Source: Taxillus chinensis
Taxonomy: Eukaryota; Streptophyta; Magnoliopsida; Santalales; Loranthaceae
DNA: 64,000 nt
Assembly (NCBI GenBank): GCA_023512835.1
Contig: CM042090.1
Location: forward strand, 48,749,321 to 48,813,320
Reading direction: 5' to 3'
The translations under genes and the position numbers were made by a program. Positions 1 through 10,729 of this stretch are shown here, piece by piece. Numbering within the stretch: the first letter of the stretch is position 1; each line of letters starts with the position of its first letter. A model generated the notes under the pieces. It saw only the letters and a program-made list of their open reading frames with translations. It was not told the origin of the DNA and ran no database searches.

Positions 1-931
1 TCCATACCATAAACCAAAGAAAACGGAGTTGCCCCAGTTGATGTACGTACCGAGGTGCGGTAAGCATGCAAGGCATATGGTAGCTTCTCGTGCCAATCTT
101 TGTATGTCTCGGTCATCTTTCTAATGATGTTTTTAATGTTCTTATTGGCTGCCTCGACTACTCCATTCATCTTGGGGCGATAGGGAGTTGACTTGCGATG
201 TTGAATTTTGTATGTTTCACACAACTTACCCATCATCTGACTGTTCAAGTTGGCGGCATTGTCTGTGATGATCTGCTCTGGAAGCCCATATCGACATATA
301 ATGTTATTCTGCATAAATCTAAGTACCACAGCTTGTGTAACACTAGCATATGACGCTGCTTCTACCCACTTGGTAAAGTAATCGATGGCCACCAAAATGA
401 AACGATGACCATTGGAAGCTTTCGGAGATATTGGTCCAATAACGTCGATGCTCCAAAGTGAGAACGGTCATGGGGAAACCATCACATGCAGTTTGGATGG
501 TGGTACTTGGATCTTATCGCCATAAATTTGACACTTGAGGCATTTGCGCACATATTCCATGCAATCTTTCTCCATAGTAACTCAATAATAGCCCATTCGC
601 ATGATTTGTCTTGTTAATGCATGTCCGTTTGCATGTGAACCGCATTCCCCTTCGTGCACTTCTTTCATTATCTGTATTGACTCTTCTTTTGCCACACACC
701 GCAGAATACCATATCATGGTTTCTCTTATCTAGCGAGCCATCGAAATAATAGTTGGATGCAGACCTTCGGATATTTCTTTTATCAGACTCAGAAGCCTCT
801 GCTGGGTACTCTTGCTTAAGCAAATATTGTCTGATGTCATTGTACCAAGGCTTTTCCTCTATATTTCCTTCAATGGCCATACAATGTGCAGGAGTATCTT
901 GTATGCGGATATCGAAAGACTGAACTTCCAA
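1..931 (-). pseudogene. Ogre A integrase (partial, broken)
   Basis: The catalytic core is readable on the minus strand from about 470 to 1: a first aspartate in SIDVIG, a second in ITDNAA and a glutamate in VVEAANKN, giving the D,D,E set of retroviral-type integrases that insert the cDNA. The upstream part (668-931) has the segment before the zinc-binding domain (PWYNDIRQYLLKQ), and 514-717 holds part of the HHCC region. A stop replaces the tryptophan expected just before the first catalytic aspartate (near 475), and frameshifts separate 668 from 717. The C-terminus lies before base 1. Confidence 0.85.
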
Positions 932-1076
932 CTTTGTGTCCAGCCGGAGGAGGGAGGCTAGAGTTGCCGGTCATCAGGAAGGCGATTACGATCTCGGGCA
1001 TATGCTCGAATGTGATGTCATCGAACTGCTCAGCTAACTCCGTAACATATTTCCGATATGGAATTAACTTGTGATT

Positions 1077-1418
1077 TCAAGTTTCCCATTCTCCCCTTAC
1101 TTGAAAAATGATGAGCGCTGAATCACCAAATACTCGTAAATTTTTGATGCCTTTGCTAATTGTTTCTTGAAGTCCCATCACACAGGACTCATATTCTGCT
1201 ATATTGTTGGTACAAGGGAAGGTTAACTTGGCCGCCATCGGGAAATGTTCACCTTTTGGAGATATCAGGATGGCCCCGATGCCATGCCCTAAGAGGCTGG
1301 AGGCTCCATCAAACCATATTGTCCATATGTCTAATACTTCTGCCGTAAGGATGTTAATATGCTCCTCAAGAAAGCCTATAGTCATAGGCTCATAGTCTTC
1401 TAATGCTCTGTCTGCCAA
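1077..1418 (-). pseudogene. Second, archaeal-type RNase H domain of Ogre A
   Basis: This stretch reads WTIWFDGASS, then NNIAEYESC, then VFGDSALI. That is the D...E...D spacing of an RNase H, in the form found as the additional RNase H of Tat-clade elements. It lies downstream of the ordinary gypsy RNase H and before integrase, as expected for dual-RNase H elements. The frame is open over about 113 residues and then lost, so the domain is separated from its neighbours by frame breaks. The role in the element would be degradation of RNA in RNA-DNA hybrids or as an accessory domain. Confidence 0.8.
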
Positions 1419-1472
1419 GTAATCAACTATCGCACTTCCTTTTATGCCTTTTTGAGGTACGTAGATGATATC

Positions 1473-1800
1473 TTATTCTGACAAGATCAGCTGCCATTTG
1501 GCGATTCTTCCTAAAATGGATGGTTTGTCTAAGAGATATTTGAGCGGATCATGTCTTGAAATCAGCCACGTAGTATGATAAAGAGTGTACTGCCTCAATC
1601 TTCTTGTTATCCAGACAAGGGCGCAACATGTCTTCTCCAATGGTGTGTAGTTTTCTTCATTGATGGTGAATTTCTTGCTTAGATAATAAATGGCCTGCTC
1701 CTTCTTGCCTGTAGAATCATGTTGCCCTAAAACACAACCCATTGATGACTCTGAATGGTCAAGTATAAGATCGAGGTCTATCTGCAGGTGGGACCAAAAT
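1473..1800 (-). pseudogene. Gypsy-type RNase H domain of Ogre A
   Basis: The segment contains DHSESSMGCVLGQ, then QAIYYLSKKFT and YTPLEKTCCALVW, which is the usual order of a Ty3/gypsy RNase H behind RT; a short tail (LISRHDPLKYLL) completes it. The frame overlaps that of the RT thumb at 1,759-1,904, showing one frameshift between RT and RNase H. The domain removes the RNA template during reverse transcription in intact elements. Confidence 0.8.
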
Positions 1801-2967
1801 AGGTGGATTAGACAGATATTGCTTGATCTTGTCAAAAGCTTCTTGACACTTGTCATTCCAAATTTCTGGATTGTTCTTCCGTAAGGTCTTGAAAATGGGT
1901 TCACATGTGGCTATCAATTGGGAAATAAATCGAGCAATGTAATTCAGTCGCCCGAGGAATCCTCTAACCTCCTTGATGGTTCGTGGTGGCGGCATCTCTT
2001 GGATAGCTTGAACTTTATCTGGATCAATTTCAACTCCTTTTTTGCTCACAATGAAACCCAACAGTTTTCCCGACATGGCTCCGAAAGTGCATTTTTCGGG
2101 GTTCAATTTCAGCTAATATTTTCGTAGCCTATTGAAAAGCTTACAGAGTACTTCAATATGATCTTCAGTGCTCCGCGATTTGGCTATCATGTCATCCACA
2201 TATACTTCGACTTCTTTATGCATCATATCATGGAATAGGGTCACCATGGCTCGCTGATAAGTTGCTCCTGCATTCTTCAAGCCAAACGGCATCACATTAT
2301 TACAGAATGTGCCCCAAAGTGTCATGAACGTGGTCCTCTCCTTGTGTTCGGGGGCCATATGAATCTGATTATAACCCGAGAAGCCGTCCATGAACGAAAA
2401 TAGAGCATGCTTTGCCGTGTTATCTACTAGGGTATCAATATGAGGAAGTGGGAAGTTATCCTTTGGACTGGCCCAGTTCAAATCTCTATAATCGACACAC
2501 ATGCGGACCTTGCCTCCTTTCTTCGGTACTGGTACAACATTGGCCACCCATTCTGGATAGTGGGAGACACTTAGAAAACCTCCGTGCCATTGCTTTCTGA
2601 CCTCTTCTTTAATCTTCAGTAGCATCTCCGGTCCCATTCTTCTTAATTTCTGCTGAACTGGCTTGCATTCATGCTTCAATGGTATGTGATGCTGCACTAT
2701 GTCTGTGTCTAATCCCGGCATATCTTGATATGACCATGCAAACACATCTATGTAGTTCCTTAACAGCTCAACTAATTGTTTCTTGATGTCATCAGCTATT
2801 AAAGACCCTATCCTTAAGTCTCTTGGTTCGGTTGCGGTCCCCAAATTCACCATCTCTACTGGGTCTTCACTTGGAATGGGAAAATGATCTTCTCTTTCCA
2901 ATAAGCGTATGATCTCTCCTGGTAGCTCGGGTGTCTCCTCTACCTCATTCTCATCCGCTTCAAACAC
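1759..2967 (-). pseudogene. Reverse transcriptase of Ogre A
   Basis: The 2,113-2,967 frame holds an N-terminal linker (ELPGEIIRLLERE) and the RT palm and fingers: WVANVVPVPKK, VDYRDLN, FSGYNQI, MPFGLKNAGATYQR and the catalytic YVDDMIAKS. It stops after FNRLRKY; the next frame (1,759-2,106) continues with NPEKCTFG, LLGFIVS and the GFLGRLNYIARFI segment of the RT thumb. There is thus one break between palm and thumb. The YVDD box is intact. In intact elements this enzyme copies the element RNA into cDNA. Confidence 0.9.
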
Positions 2968-3318
2968 TGACTGCTCCCAGTTTAGACTTTGGTCAAACCT
3001 TAGGCATCTCGTTTCACTTTCGCATACTATGTTTTCATTGACATTGTGATACCCTTTATAAGAGAAATGACAAATTGGTAACTAAATATGATATGCATAT
3101 GTCATGAATGGAATGCACCATGAAAGATTTGAAGAAAGTACATTTTATTGAAAAGGTTTAAGGAAAACCAATGTTCATAGCTTCAAAAGACATTAAATAG
3201 AATACATTAAATCTAAGTGACCCCTTAGGCATTACATTATGGGGAGGTCCAGGCTGGTCCAATTGTTCAATGGCTGGTTGGGAACCCCTTGCACCACCAA
3301 AGTCATCTTGCTCAGCAC
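2968..3318 (-). other. Spacer between gag-pro and pol of Ogre A, possible intron
   Basis: No domain is readable here. Ogre elements are known to carry a spliced intron between protease and RT. This position matches 38,691-38,911 in element B and the two share clear similarity around 3,010-3,110. I see no firm splice sites in this copy, so the intron is an inference. Confidence 0.4.
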
Positions 3319-4124
3319 CTACTCGTCTGCATCTAATGCGGCTACAAACTTTGTCACGGGCTCAGGTTGGCTGTTGTGGATGAACCCCCCACTCCGGAAT
3401 GTAACACTTAAGGGGGGGAAGCTCCTCTTTTCTTCCTGTACCGGCCTCTTCTGCAACTTTGCCATTCTGATTTCCTTCTTTTTGATAGCTGCCCTCTGTT
3501 TGTCAGCTCTAGTAGGTATGTAGCCCAACCCAAACTTCTCGGTATTTTCTTGGATGGTCAACGGTTCCTGGATCCCCTGAGCTTTCGGGCCCAATCCTTG
3601 GCCCGGTTTGTAACCCTGTTTGATCATGGTGGCTGCAACCATCTTTAATGCCTTCAAGAGATGATAGCTTGGTACAAAAGTGATGTTCACGGCCTCAAAG
3701 GATCGATAGGAACATTCCGGTACATCCTCGTTGTTTTCAATGTATGGGACTGATGCAGGTTTGGTGATGAGGAAACTTGTTTCTCCAGAGACGCAAATGA
3801 GCTAGTCTCCCATCACAAATTTCATTTTTTGATGAAGGCTAGAGGGCACTGCTCCCTCCATGTGGATCCAGGGTCTTCCCAACAAACAACTATAATATGG
3901 TGTAATGTCCATTACCTGAAATTCCACCATAAAGGTAACTGGTCCAATCAGGAGTGGAATGTCTAGAGTTCCCACCACATCATGTTTGCCTCCATCGAAC
4001 GCCCGTACCTCCATCGTACAAGGACGCATATAGGATGCATCAATTGGAAGCTGTTCCAGTATATGTAAGGGCATGATGTTCAAGGCAGAGCCGTTGTCAA
4101 TGAGTACTCGTGCTATGGTATGCT
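3319..4124 (-). pseudogene. Ogre A protease (3' part) and G-patch region
   Basis: Minus-strand reading gives the C-terminal half of the aspartic protease (NIMPLHILEQLP, then LLGRPWIH) followed by a G-patch (MIKQGYKPGQGLGPKAQG, then FGLGYIPTRAD). In-frame TAG codons near 3,802 and 3,319 interrupt an otherwise continuous frame; element B has sense codons at both. The 5' half of the domain, with the active-site region, is on the other side of Tekay-A from 14,678 onward. The protease matures the polyprotein; G-patch domains are known RNA-binding modules common in Ogre gag-pro. Confidence 0.85.
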
Positions 4125-4129
4125 CTTTA
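4125..4129. repeat. Left target-site duplication of Tekay-A (CTTTA)
   Basis: CTTTA directly precedes the TG of the 5' LTR and is repeated exactly at 14,673-14,677 behind the CA of the 3' LTR. Confidence 0.95.
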
Positions 4130-4692
4130 TGTGAGGACCTTCCCTGAGGTATGAGTATGTTTTATGCATTTGTTTTGCATATGTTGTTTGAGATATGGTT
4201 TAGCTCGTTATTGTTGGATTTTGTCAGCCCTTTGGCTTGTTGCGAGTTGCATTGCACATGTGTGATCGGTGATCATGTTTGATGTTTTGTTGTTGGGACA
4301 TTGAGCTTGAATTTTGCTATGTCATTTGGGCATGTGTTTTATTTTCGAGGACGAAAAGTCCTAAGGTGGGGAGGATGTAAAGACTCGTATTTGGGTAGTC
4401 TTGAGAGATAGTCATTCTATGGGAATATAACTATCTGGACGGTAGTGTAGCCGTCAATGTGAGCATTTTGACTGTACTTGGGCCCGATTCCGAGTCGGGG
4501 TCCCGTTTGACCCGATTGTTGACTTTTCGGGGTTTATTGGTTGACTTTGCGTTTGAGCGGTCATTTGAGTGTAATAATATCTGTTTAGTGTTGTGCTCGT
4601 CATTTCGAGCGTTTTGACAGTAATTGGGCTCAATTTGCAGTTCGTGACCTCGGGAGGTCAATTATTGCTGGAAGGCCAATGATTGGTAACAG

Positions 4693-4703
4693 TATATATA
4701 TAA
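4693..4703 (+). promoter_or_regulatory. TATA element of Tekay-A 5' LTR
   Basis: TATATATATAA lies about 560 bp into the LTR, followed by an AT-rich start region and a short GA tract. The matching site in the 3' LTR is at 12,629-12,639. It is the best promoter candidate in the LTR; the transcription start is not shown by the sequence. Confidence 0.5.
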
Positions 4704-5160
4704 TTAAGAACTGCCTTATCTCTTTAATTGCCAATTATTGGTGCGTGCATGTTTGAGCAAGAGAGAGAGAGAGAAGGTGAAGAGCGTGAAGAGCTTTCTT
4801 GGCGATTTTGGGGCGATTGGAGCTCGTGGATCGCAATAAACCTTTCCAGGTAGGTGTCCTTAACTGTCTTATCTCGATCCTATCTTTGAATATGTGATCT
4901 GTGGTTGTATGAGTGTGTATTTTATGAGGGTTGAGAAGTCAGCCATGGAAGTCTAGATTTAGATCTAGATGAATATATGATTTGTGTGTATTTCTGCTGT
5001 TGTTGTGCAAATTAGAGGCGTTTAGGACGCATTTTGAGGTAAATATCGCAGTTTATTGCGTAAAACATGTGTTTATGAGTGTCTGGGGGTCACTGGGTTG
5101 CTTCCAGACGAAGAACAGGCCAAAAATGACGATGAACAGTACCCTGGGCGAGTTTTAGAG

Positions 5161-5577
5161 TCGACGGACCAGTCAGCAGCTGTGGAGTCAGCAGCTTCGT
5201 AGTCAGCAGCTATGGAGTCAGCAGCTTCGTAGTCAGCAGCTATGGAGTCAGCAGCTTCATAGTTAGCAGCTATGGAGTCAGCAGCTGTGCAGTCAGCAGC
5301 TATGGAGGAGTTAGTCCGGATCAGTAGTCCGGAGGAGTTAGTCCGGATCAGTAGTCCGTAGTAGTTATTCCGGATCAGTAGTCCGGAATAGTTAGTTCCG
5401 ATCAGTAGTTCGGAGGAGTTAGTCCGGATCAGTAGTCCGAAGCAGTTAGTCCGGATCAGGAGCATCAGTCCGTAGCATCAGTCCGGAGCATCAAGTCCGT
5501 AGCATCAGTCCGGAGCATCAGTCCGAAGCATCAAGTCCGTAGCATCAATCCGTAGCATCAAATCCGTAGTAGTGAAA
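5161..5577 (+). repeat. Degenerate tandem repeats in Tekay-A 5' LTR
   Basis: First come units of AGTCAGCAGCTATGG/TTCGT, then units of about 27 bp built on GTTAGTCCGGATCAGTAGTC, then GCATCAGTCCGTA units. The 3' LTR has the same zone (about 13,090-13,460) but with fewer and degraded copies of the first unit, which explains much of the LTR length difference. Confidence 0.85.
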
Positions 5578-6801
5578 CAGTGTTCCGCAGCAGTGCAACT
5601 GCACTACACTGGACATTTACATTGTAAACCATTATGCCTCTACACACTTAAGTATTATACTTAAGTTACAATGTAAATAACGAAATACCCCCCATTTGGA
5701 TTCAAAGAAAAATACTAGAAAAATTAATTCCCACTATTTCAAAATGTGAAAATTGGGTTTTAGTGTAAAATCTCGGAAAAATCCAAAAGTTCGTAGTGGT
5801 GAATTTTTGGAAAGTGGGGTTAGACGTCTCAGAAAAATCCCCAAAAATCAGATTATCTTAGTTATGCTATGGGAACCCAATGTCGGGACTTTTGATTTCA
5901 AGAAAATAGCTACTATGGGTACTTCCTTCATAAATCAAGGATTGAGGATTTACTTATGAAGACTGACTACAGTTCTAAAGGAAAGGTTCAGAATGACATG
6001 CCATACTCATGTTAGTATGTTGGTGTGAGGTATTGGGGCATGGACTCCGTGACTTGTTTGGGTTCTCACCGTGATGCACCGATGGTGCTATGTGGGTGAC
6101 GTGGCAGGCATATGCACCGATGGCAGGCCTGTGTGGTGACTGTGGCCGGGCATATTGCGCTGTGGACAGGCTAAGGTCTGAGTTGAGCCGTTGAGCTCGT
6201 GAAGCTAGGGCTAAGTGCCCCGAGTGGGATCCCATGGAGGATCGTGGACAAGTTGTCTGTATAGCAGCGGCGAGTCCTGATGTTTGTTTGCAGGCTGAGT
6301 CCTGTTGATTGTGCATACTACACAGTGCACGAGTACACAGAGCATGTAGTATAGACTTGTATATCTGCATGATGTGAAGTGTTGAGGTCACCTACTGAGC
6401 TTGTCGCTCACCCCTACTTGTTGTTTACCTTTTTCATGTGTGACCCGAGACTAGTGGAGGACTTTCTTCCAGGAAGACGCCCACTACTTTGATGTATGAT
6501 ACAGTTATATTTTGTATTATTTTATGTTTGTATCCCGGACATGGGTCCGTGGACAGTTGTATTTGCATACTGTTTGTGATGTGATGTCTGTATGACTGTT
6601 TGACTTATTGTATACATGATGATGTATGGGAAAGTACAGGATTACCCTTGATGTATGACTGTACAAGGTTGCATATTTGAGGCAGCACCCGCGGTGTAGT
6701 CTCCCTTGGTGCTAGTCACCAACCCCTTGACCTTTCGGGTGCGGGCAAGGGGAAGTCATGTTCCCAGTTCCGGGTTCCCTGAAATTGGGGGCGTGACAAG
6801 T

Positions 6802-6813
6802 TGGTATCAGAGC
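6802..6813 (+). other. Primer-binding site of Tekay-A (tRNA-iMet type)
   Basis: TGGTATCAGAGC, three bases behind the LTR end, is the standard plant initiator-tRNA-Met primer site used to start minus-strand cDNA. Confidence 0.9.
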
Positions 6814-7295
6814 ATGTTCTAGTGGACCTAGGTTAGTGAGGGGTGGTTAATTGATTCCATGTGACTTGGAAAACTGTAGGGAGGGCGCCTGATCAACGCA
6901 GTCCTTACATGTATTCTAGGTTATTGTGGTGTTAGTTAGCTCATCCTAGGAGCATACATGGGGATGGGGTGCATTGCTAGTGGTATGATTGTGTGCATAT
7001 AGGGCACTAGATTGTTTTTGTGTGTGATATGATTGCATGTGGTGCTAGGATGGCACGTGGCCGTGAGAGCCAGGACTTGATTGTGGTGTACCCTGAGGGG
7101 TGACACGATGCTATATGCATGGTTGTAGACCTACGGGTCGTGTGGTGTACCCTGATGGGGGACACGATGCTATATGCATGGTATGGACCTACGGGTCGTG
7201 TGGTGAGAACCTACAAGTCGGTTATGCCTTTGATGGCTGTTTGTGCTAGCAGTTCTAGTATTGATCGTTTGTTGTTTGTTGTTGTGGCCAGTGTG
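6814..7295 (+). other. Leader of Tekay-A
   Basis: Untranslated leader between primer site and gag. It holds two near-identical copies of a short segment (GTGTACCCTGA..GACACGATGCTATATGCATGGT, about 7,083-7,200). No coding domain is visible. Confidence 0.6.
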
Positions 7296-8517
7296 ATGGC
7301 ACCACCAAGGAGGGTTGTCCGAGGCCAGGGTCCGGTAGAGGAGCCCACGATAGAGTCGGGGCACCAGGGGCAGCAGAGCCCGCAGCAGAAGTCATCAGCT
7401 CCCGTTGTGGGACCTGATTTGGCTCAGGTATTGATTCAGTTGCAGGAGGCCATGCAGGGTATGCAGGGCTCGATGAGGGATATGGCTAGAGAGGTGGATG
7501 AGCTGAAGAGGCAACAAGCAGCCTCGGCGGCCACCACGGCCTCGAGCGGCAAGGAGGCGAGGGTGGTGCGGGATGTGCACCAGCCAGAGGAGGTCGTGAT
7601 AGAGCCAACACGACGAGGAGTGGATTGGGCTGCACAGTTTTTGAAACATGCACCCAGGACTTTTGAGGATGGTTCACGGCCTGAGGTAGCCGAGGACTGG
7701 ATTAGATGGACAGAGGACATATTTGAGCTGATTGGGGTGCCAGATGAGGAGCGGGTGCGCGTGGCGACGCACTATTTGTTGGGTATCCCACGCAGGTGGT
7801 GGGAATCCACTAGAGCTGTCCATGGCAGTCAGATGAGCTGGAGAGAGTTTGTTGAGCGCTTCTTTGGGGAGTATTTTCCCAGCTCGTTGCAATATGCTCG
7901 ACGTAGAGAGTATTATGAGCTTGTGCAGGGTAGCATGACCGTGGGGGGAGTATGTACGTGCCTTCATAGATTTGGGGCGGTTTGCTCCGGAGTCTTGGGA
8001 AAAGGAAGGCCGGAAGACGCAGGGACTTCATTCAGGGCTTGAGGCCATCTTTGAAAAGACACATGGAACCGATGCGATTGACCCCGCCTACGGGAGGCGG
8101 TCGACAAGGCGCTCATTATGAGCGAGGTCGGGATCGAGCGAGAGCCCGAGAGGCCGGGCGGTTTGGTAGGTTCGAGTAAGAAGAGACAGGTGGGGAGAGC
8201 GGTGCTCCTCGGCTTGAGAGGAGGCAGGTGCGAGGGTTTCCGACCAGGCGGTGGGCCCCCGCGAAAGTTCGGCCAGCGGGAGGCCAGGGACTCGTTGGAG
8301 TTGTGGTTTGACCGGGCATGTCTCGAGAGACTGCCCAAGGAAAAAGATGACCTGTTTCCGATGCGGGAAAGTAGGGCATGGAGCTAGGGAATGTGTTACC
8401 CTTAGCTCGACCAGCAGTGTAGGCCCTCGTCCGAGAGAGCAGGGACAGAGGAGTGGGGCTCCGTCTCAGAGGTCAATGTCGCCGGCACAGAGCACGCAGA
8501 TGCGACCTGCAGTGTAG
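7296..8517 (+). pseudogene. Tekay-A gag
   Basis: The start is taken at MAPPRRVVRG because this initiator is shared by related gag proteins and the upstream part of the frame is leader. A coiled-coil-like stretch (MQGMQGSMRDMAREVDELKRQ) is followed by the retrotransposon gag core (ETW-like WIRWTEDIFELIG, RRWWES). Frameshifts after about 7,960 and again near 8,180 break the frame. The nucleocapsid end has one complete zinc knuckle CFRCGKVGHGAREC and a preceding one lacking its first cysteine. Gag packages the RNA in virus-like particles. Confidence 0.85.
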
Positions 8518-9103
8518 CAGCCTCAGCGGGAGGCACAGGGTCATGTGGATCAGCGGGGCAAGGCCCCAATGGGTCAGGCTAGTGGCAGTGGACCACGAGG
8601 GGAGGACTTTTGCCCTTACCAGCAGAGAGGCAGAGGTTCCACCGGTGGACGAGGCAGGAGCAGGACCTTTAGTGGTGAGAGGTACCATTATCATTTCTCA
8701 TACTATTTGTTTAGTTTTGATTGATACTGGTGCTACCCATTCTTTTATTTCGTATGCTACGGTGGTTGGTTTGGAGTTAGACCAGGAGACAGTGAGTCAG
8801 TCTCTAATGGTTGCTTCACCTTTGGGTGGAATTGTGATACTTGAGAGTATCTGTCGTGCTTGTCAGTTAACACTTGGGGGTGTTAACCTATTGTGTGATT
8901 TGTATATCATGGAGTTAGATGATTTTGATGTTATCCTGGGTATGGACTGGTTGGTCTCCGTGGAGGCCAAGATTGATTGTTTTCGGAGGCGTGTGACGTT
9001 CCTCACACCAGAGGGCACGCGGGGTGTCTTTGTGGGCGAGTGGACCGAGGAGGCATGCAGGTTGGGACCTTTGAGGCATGGGTGGAGTGATGTGACCCAC
9101 TAG
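8453..9103 (+). CDS. Tekay-A aspartic protease
   Basis: The active-site motif LIDTGATHSF and the later ILGMDWL flap/end motif identify a retropepsin. The frame is open for over 200 residues; its first third overlaps the end of gag and is probably not protease. It ends with a TAG six codons before the RT frame begins. The enzyme would cleave the gag-pol polyprotein. Confidence 0.8.
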   Translation: MGLRLRGQCRRHRARRCDLQCSSLSGRHRVMWISGARPQWVRLVAVDHEGRTFALTSREAEVPPVDEAGAGPLVVRGTIIISHTICLVLIDTGATHSFISYATVVGLELDQETVSQSLMVASPLGGIVILESICRACQLTLGGVNLLCDLYIMELDDFDVILGMDWLVSVEAKIDCFRRRVTFLTPEGTRGVFVGEWTEEACRLGPLRHGWSDVTH

Positions 9104-9112
9104 TTAGCCAGC

Positions 9113-10139
9113 TTGACGTTGGTTGACATGAGGAGAGAGGGGAAGGCTGTTTTGCCACCCATTGTAGATCAGTTCCCGGATGTGTTTCCCGAGGACTTGG
9201 TCAGTTTGCCACCCGTGAGGGCGGTAGAGTTTTCGATTGAGTTGTTGCTAGGGACAACACCGATCAGGTTAGCGGCCTACAGGATGGCACCGACAGAGCT
9301 TAGAGAGCTCAAGAGACAGATAGATGACCTATTGGCGCGAGGCTTTATCAGGTGGAGTAGCTCACCGTGGGGCGCTCCAGTGTTGTTCGCCAAGAAGGCG
9401 GATGGTTCACTTCGGCTGTGTATAGACTACCGGAAGCTGAACCAGGTGACTGTGAAGAACAGGTATCCATTGCCGAGGATTGATGACCTATTCGATCAGT
9501 TTCGAGGTGCGAGATGGTTTTCCAAGATAGACTTAAGATCTGGATACCATCAATTGAGGGTTAGGGAGGCAGATATCCTTAAAACCGCGTTCAGTTGTCG
9601 CTATGGGCATTATGAGTGGCTTGTGATGCCGTTTGGACTCACGAATGCTCCAGCAGTGTTTATGGGATTGATGAACCAGGTGTTTGCTCTATATTTAGAT
9701 ATGTTCGTTGTGGTGTTCATCGATGATATTTTGGTCTATTCAGCGACCAAGAGGGAGCATGAGGAGCATTTGCAGGTTGTGTTGCAGACCTTGCGGGAGC
9801 ATCGGTTGTACGCGAAGTTCACGAAATGTGACTTCGGTTGCAACAGTGCACTTCTTGGGGCATGTGGTGTCTTCAGGGGGTATCACGGTGGACCCCGAGA
9901 AAATTGAGGCGATCATGTCGTGGAAGAGGCCCACGAATGTGTTTGAGATTCGTAGCTTCCTTGGTTTGGCGGTATTATCGGAGGTTCGTGGAGGATTTTT
10001 CCCGGTTAGCAGCTCCTATGACACACTTGACTAGGAAGGGAGTTCCTTTCATTTGGTCTGATGCGTGTGAGAGTGCTTTCATGGAGCTAAAGGCACGATT
10101 GACCTCAGCACCTATCTTGATTCTTCCACAGGAGGGTGT
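9113..10139 (+). pseudogene. Tekay-A reverse transcriptase
   Basis: Recognisable blocks are [47 protein letters not shown] and the catalytic FIDDILVYS. The frame is lost near 9,830, just after KCDFG, and continues in the next frame with [10 protein letters not shown] and RSFLGLA, then shifts again at about 9,970 ([10 protein letters not shown]). There are thus two frameshifts in the thumb and connection while the palm is intact. Confidence 0.9.
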
Positions 10140-10620
10140 GCCTTTCGAGGTGTATTGTGATGCTTCCAGGGTGGGACTTGGTTGTGTGCTGATGCAGACT
10201 CGGCAGGTGATTGCTTATGGCTCTAGGCAGTTGAGACCACATGAGCAGAACTATCCCACGCATGATTTGTAGTTGGCTGCAATGATCTTTGCTTTAAAGA
10301 GCTGGCAGCATTATCTCCTTGGGGAGAAATTTGTGGTGTATATGGACCACAAGAGCTTGCAGTATATCTTCTCTCAGCAAGACCTAAACCTTAGGCAGAG
10401 ACGTTGGGTGGAGTACCTGCAGCAGTTTCAGTTTCATATGATGTATACCCCTGGGAAGGGTAATGTGGTGGCAGATGCTCTGAGTAGGAAGAGCAGGGCC
10501 GTGGTGGCCCATTGTGCCATTAAAGAATGGGAGATGATGGGTCAGTTGGCAGCGATGAGGTTGCAGATGGTGACCAAGTGGGGGACGAGGGACCCTCGGT
10601 GTTGTTGTTGCGGTCCCTGA
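10140..10620 (+). pseudogene. Tekay-A RNase H
   Basis: [33 protein letters not shown], then a TAG near 10,270 in place of a sense codon, then [23 protein letters not shown] and [10 protein letters not shown]. This is the gypsy RNase H directly behind RT. The single stop aside, all blocks are in order. Confidence 0.9.
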
Positions 10621-10729
10621 ATTGCCGTAGGATCATAGAGGATCAGTGGGGGACATTGATTGTGAGGTCATCGAGAGACAGGATTCAGGCCCCGGGCAGG
10701 CATCTTCGATTGGACGAGGATGCCTGAGC

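Larger units (their letters stand above)
4130..6798 (+). repeat. 5' LTR of Tekay-A
   Basis: 2,669 bp, TG...CA, matching 12,066-14,672 over its whole length apart from a variable tandem-repeat zone. The first 246 bp contain a second copy of the pol-end/purine-tract module (about 4,344-4,375) followed by TGTAAAGACTCG at 4,376, so the LTR appears to be extended upstream. A TATA run lies at 4,693-4,703. Confidence 0.95.

Noticed and set aside
5161..5577. CRISPR-like array
   Set aside because: Repeats are degenerate and contiguous without unique spacers, inside a plant LTR.
6802..6813. tRNA gene fragments at TGGTATCAGAGC sites
   Set aside because: Only the 12-nt primer complement is present next to LTR ends; there is no tRNA cloverleaf.
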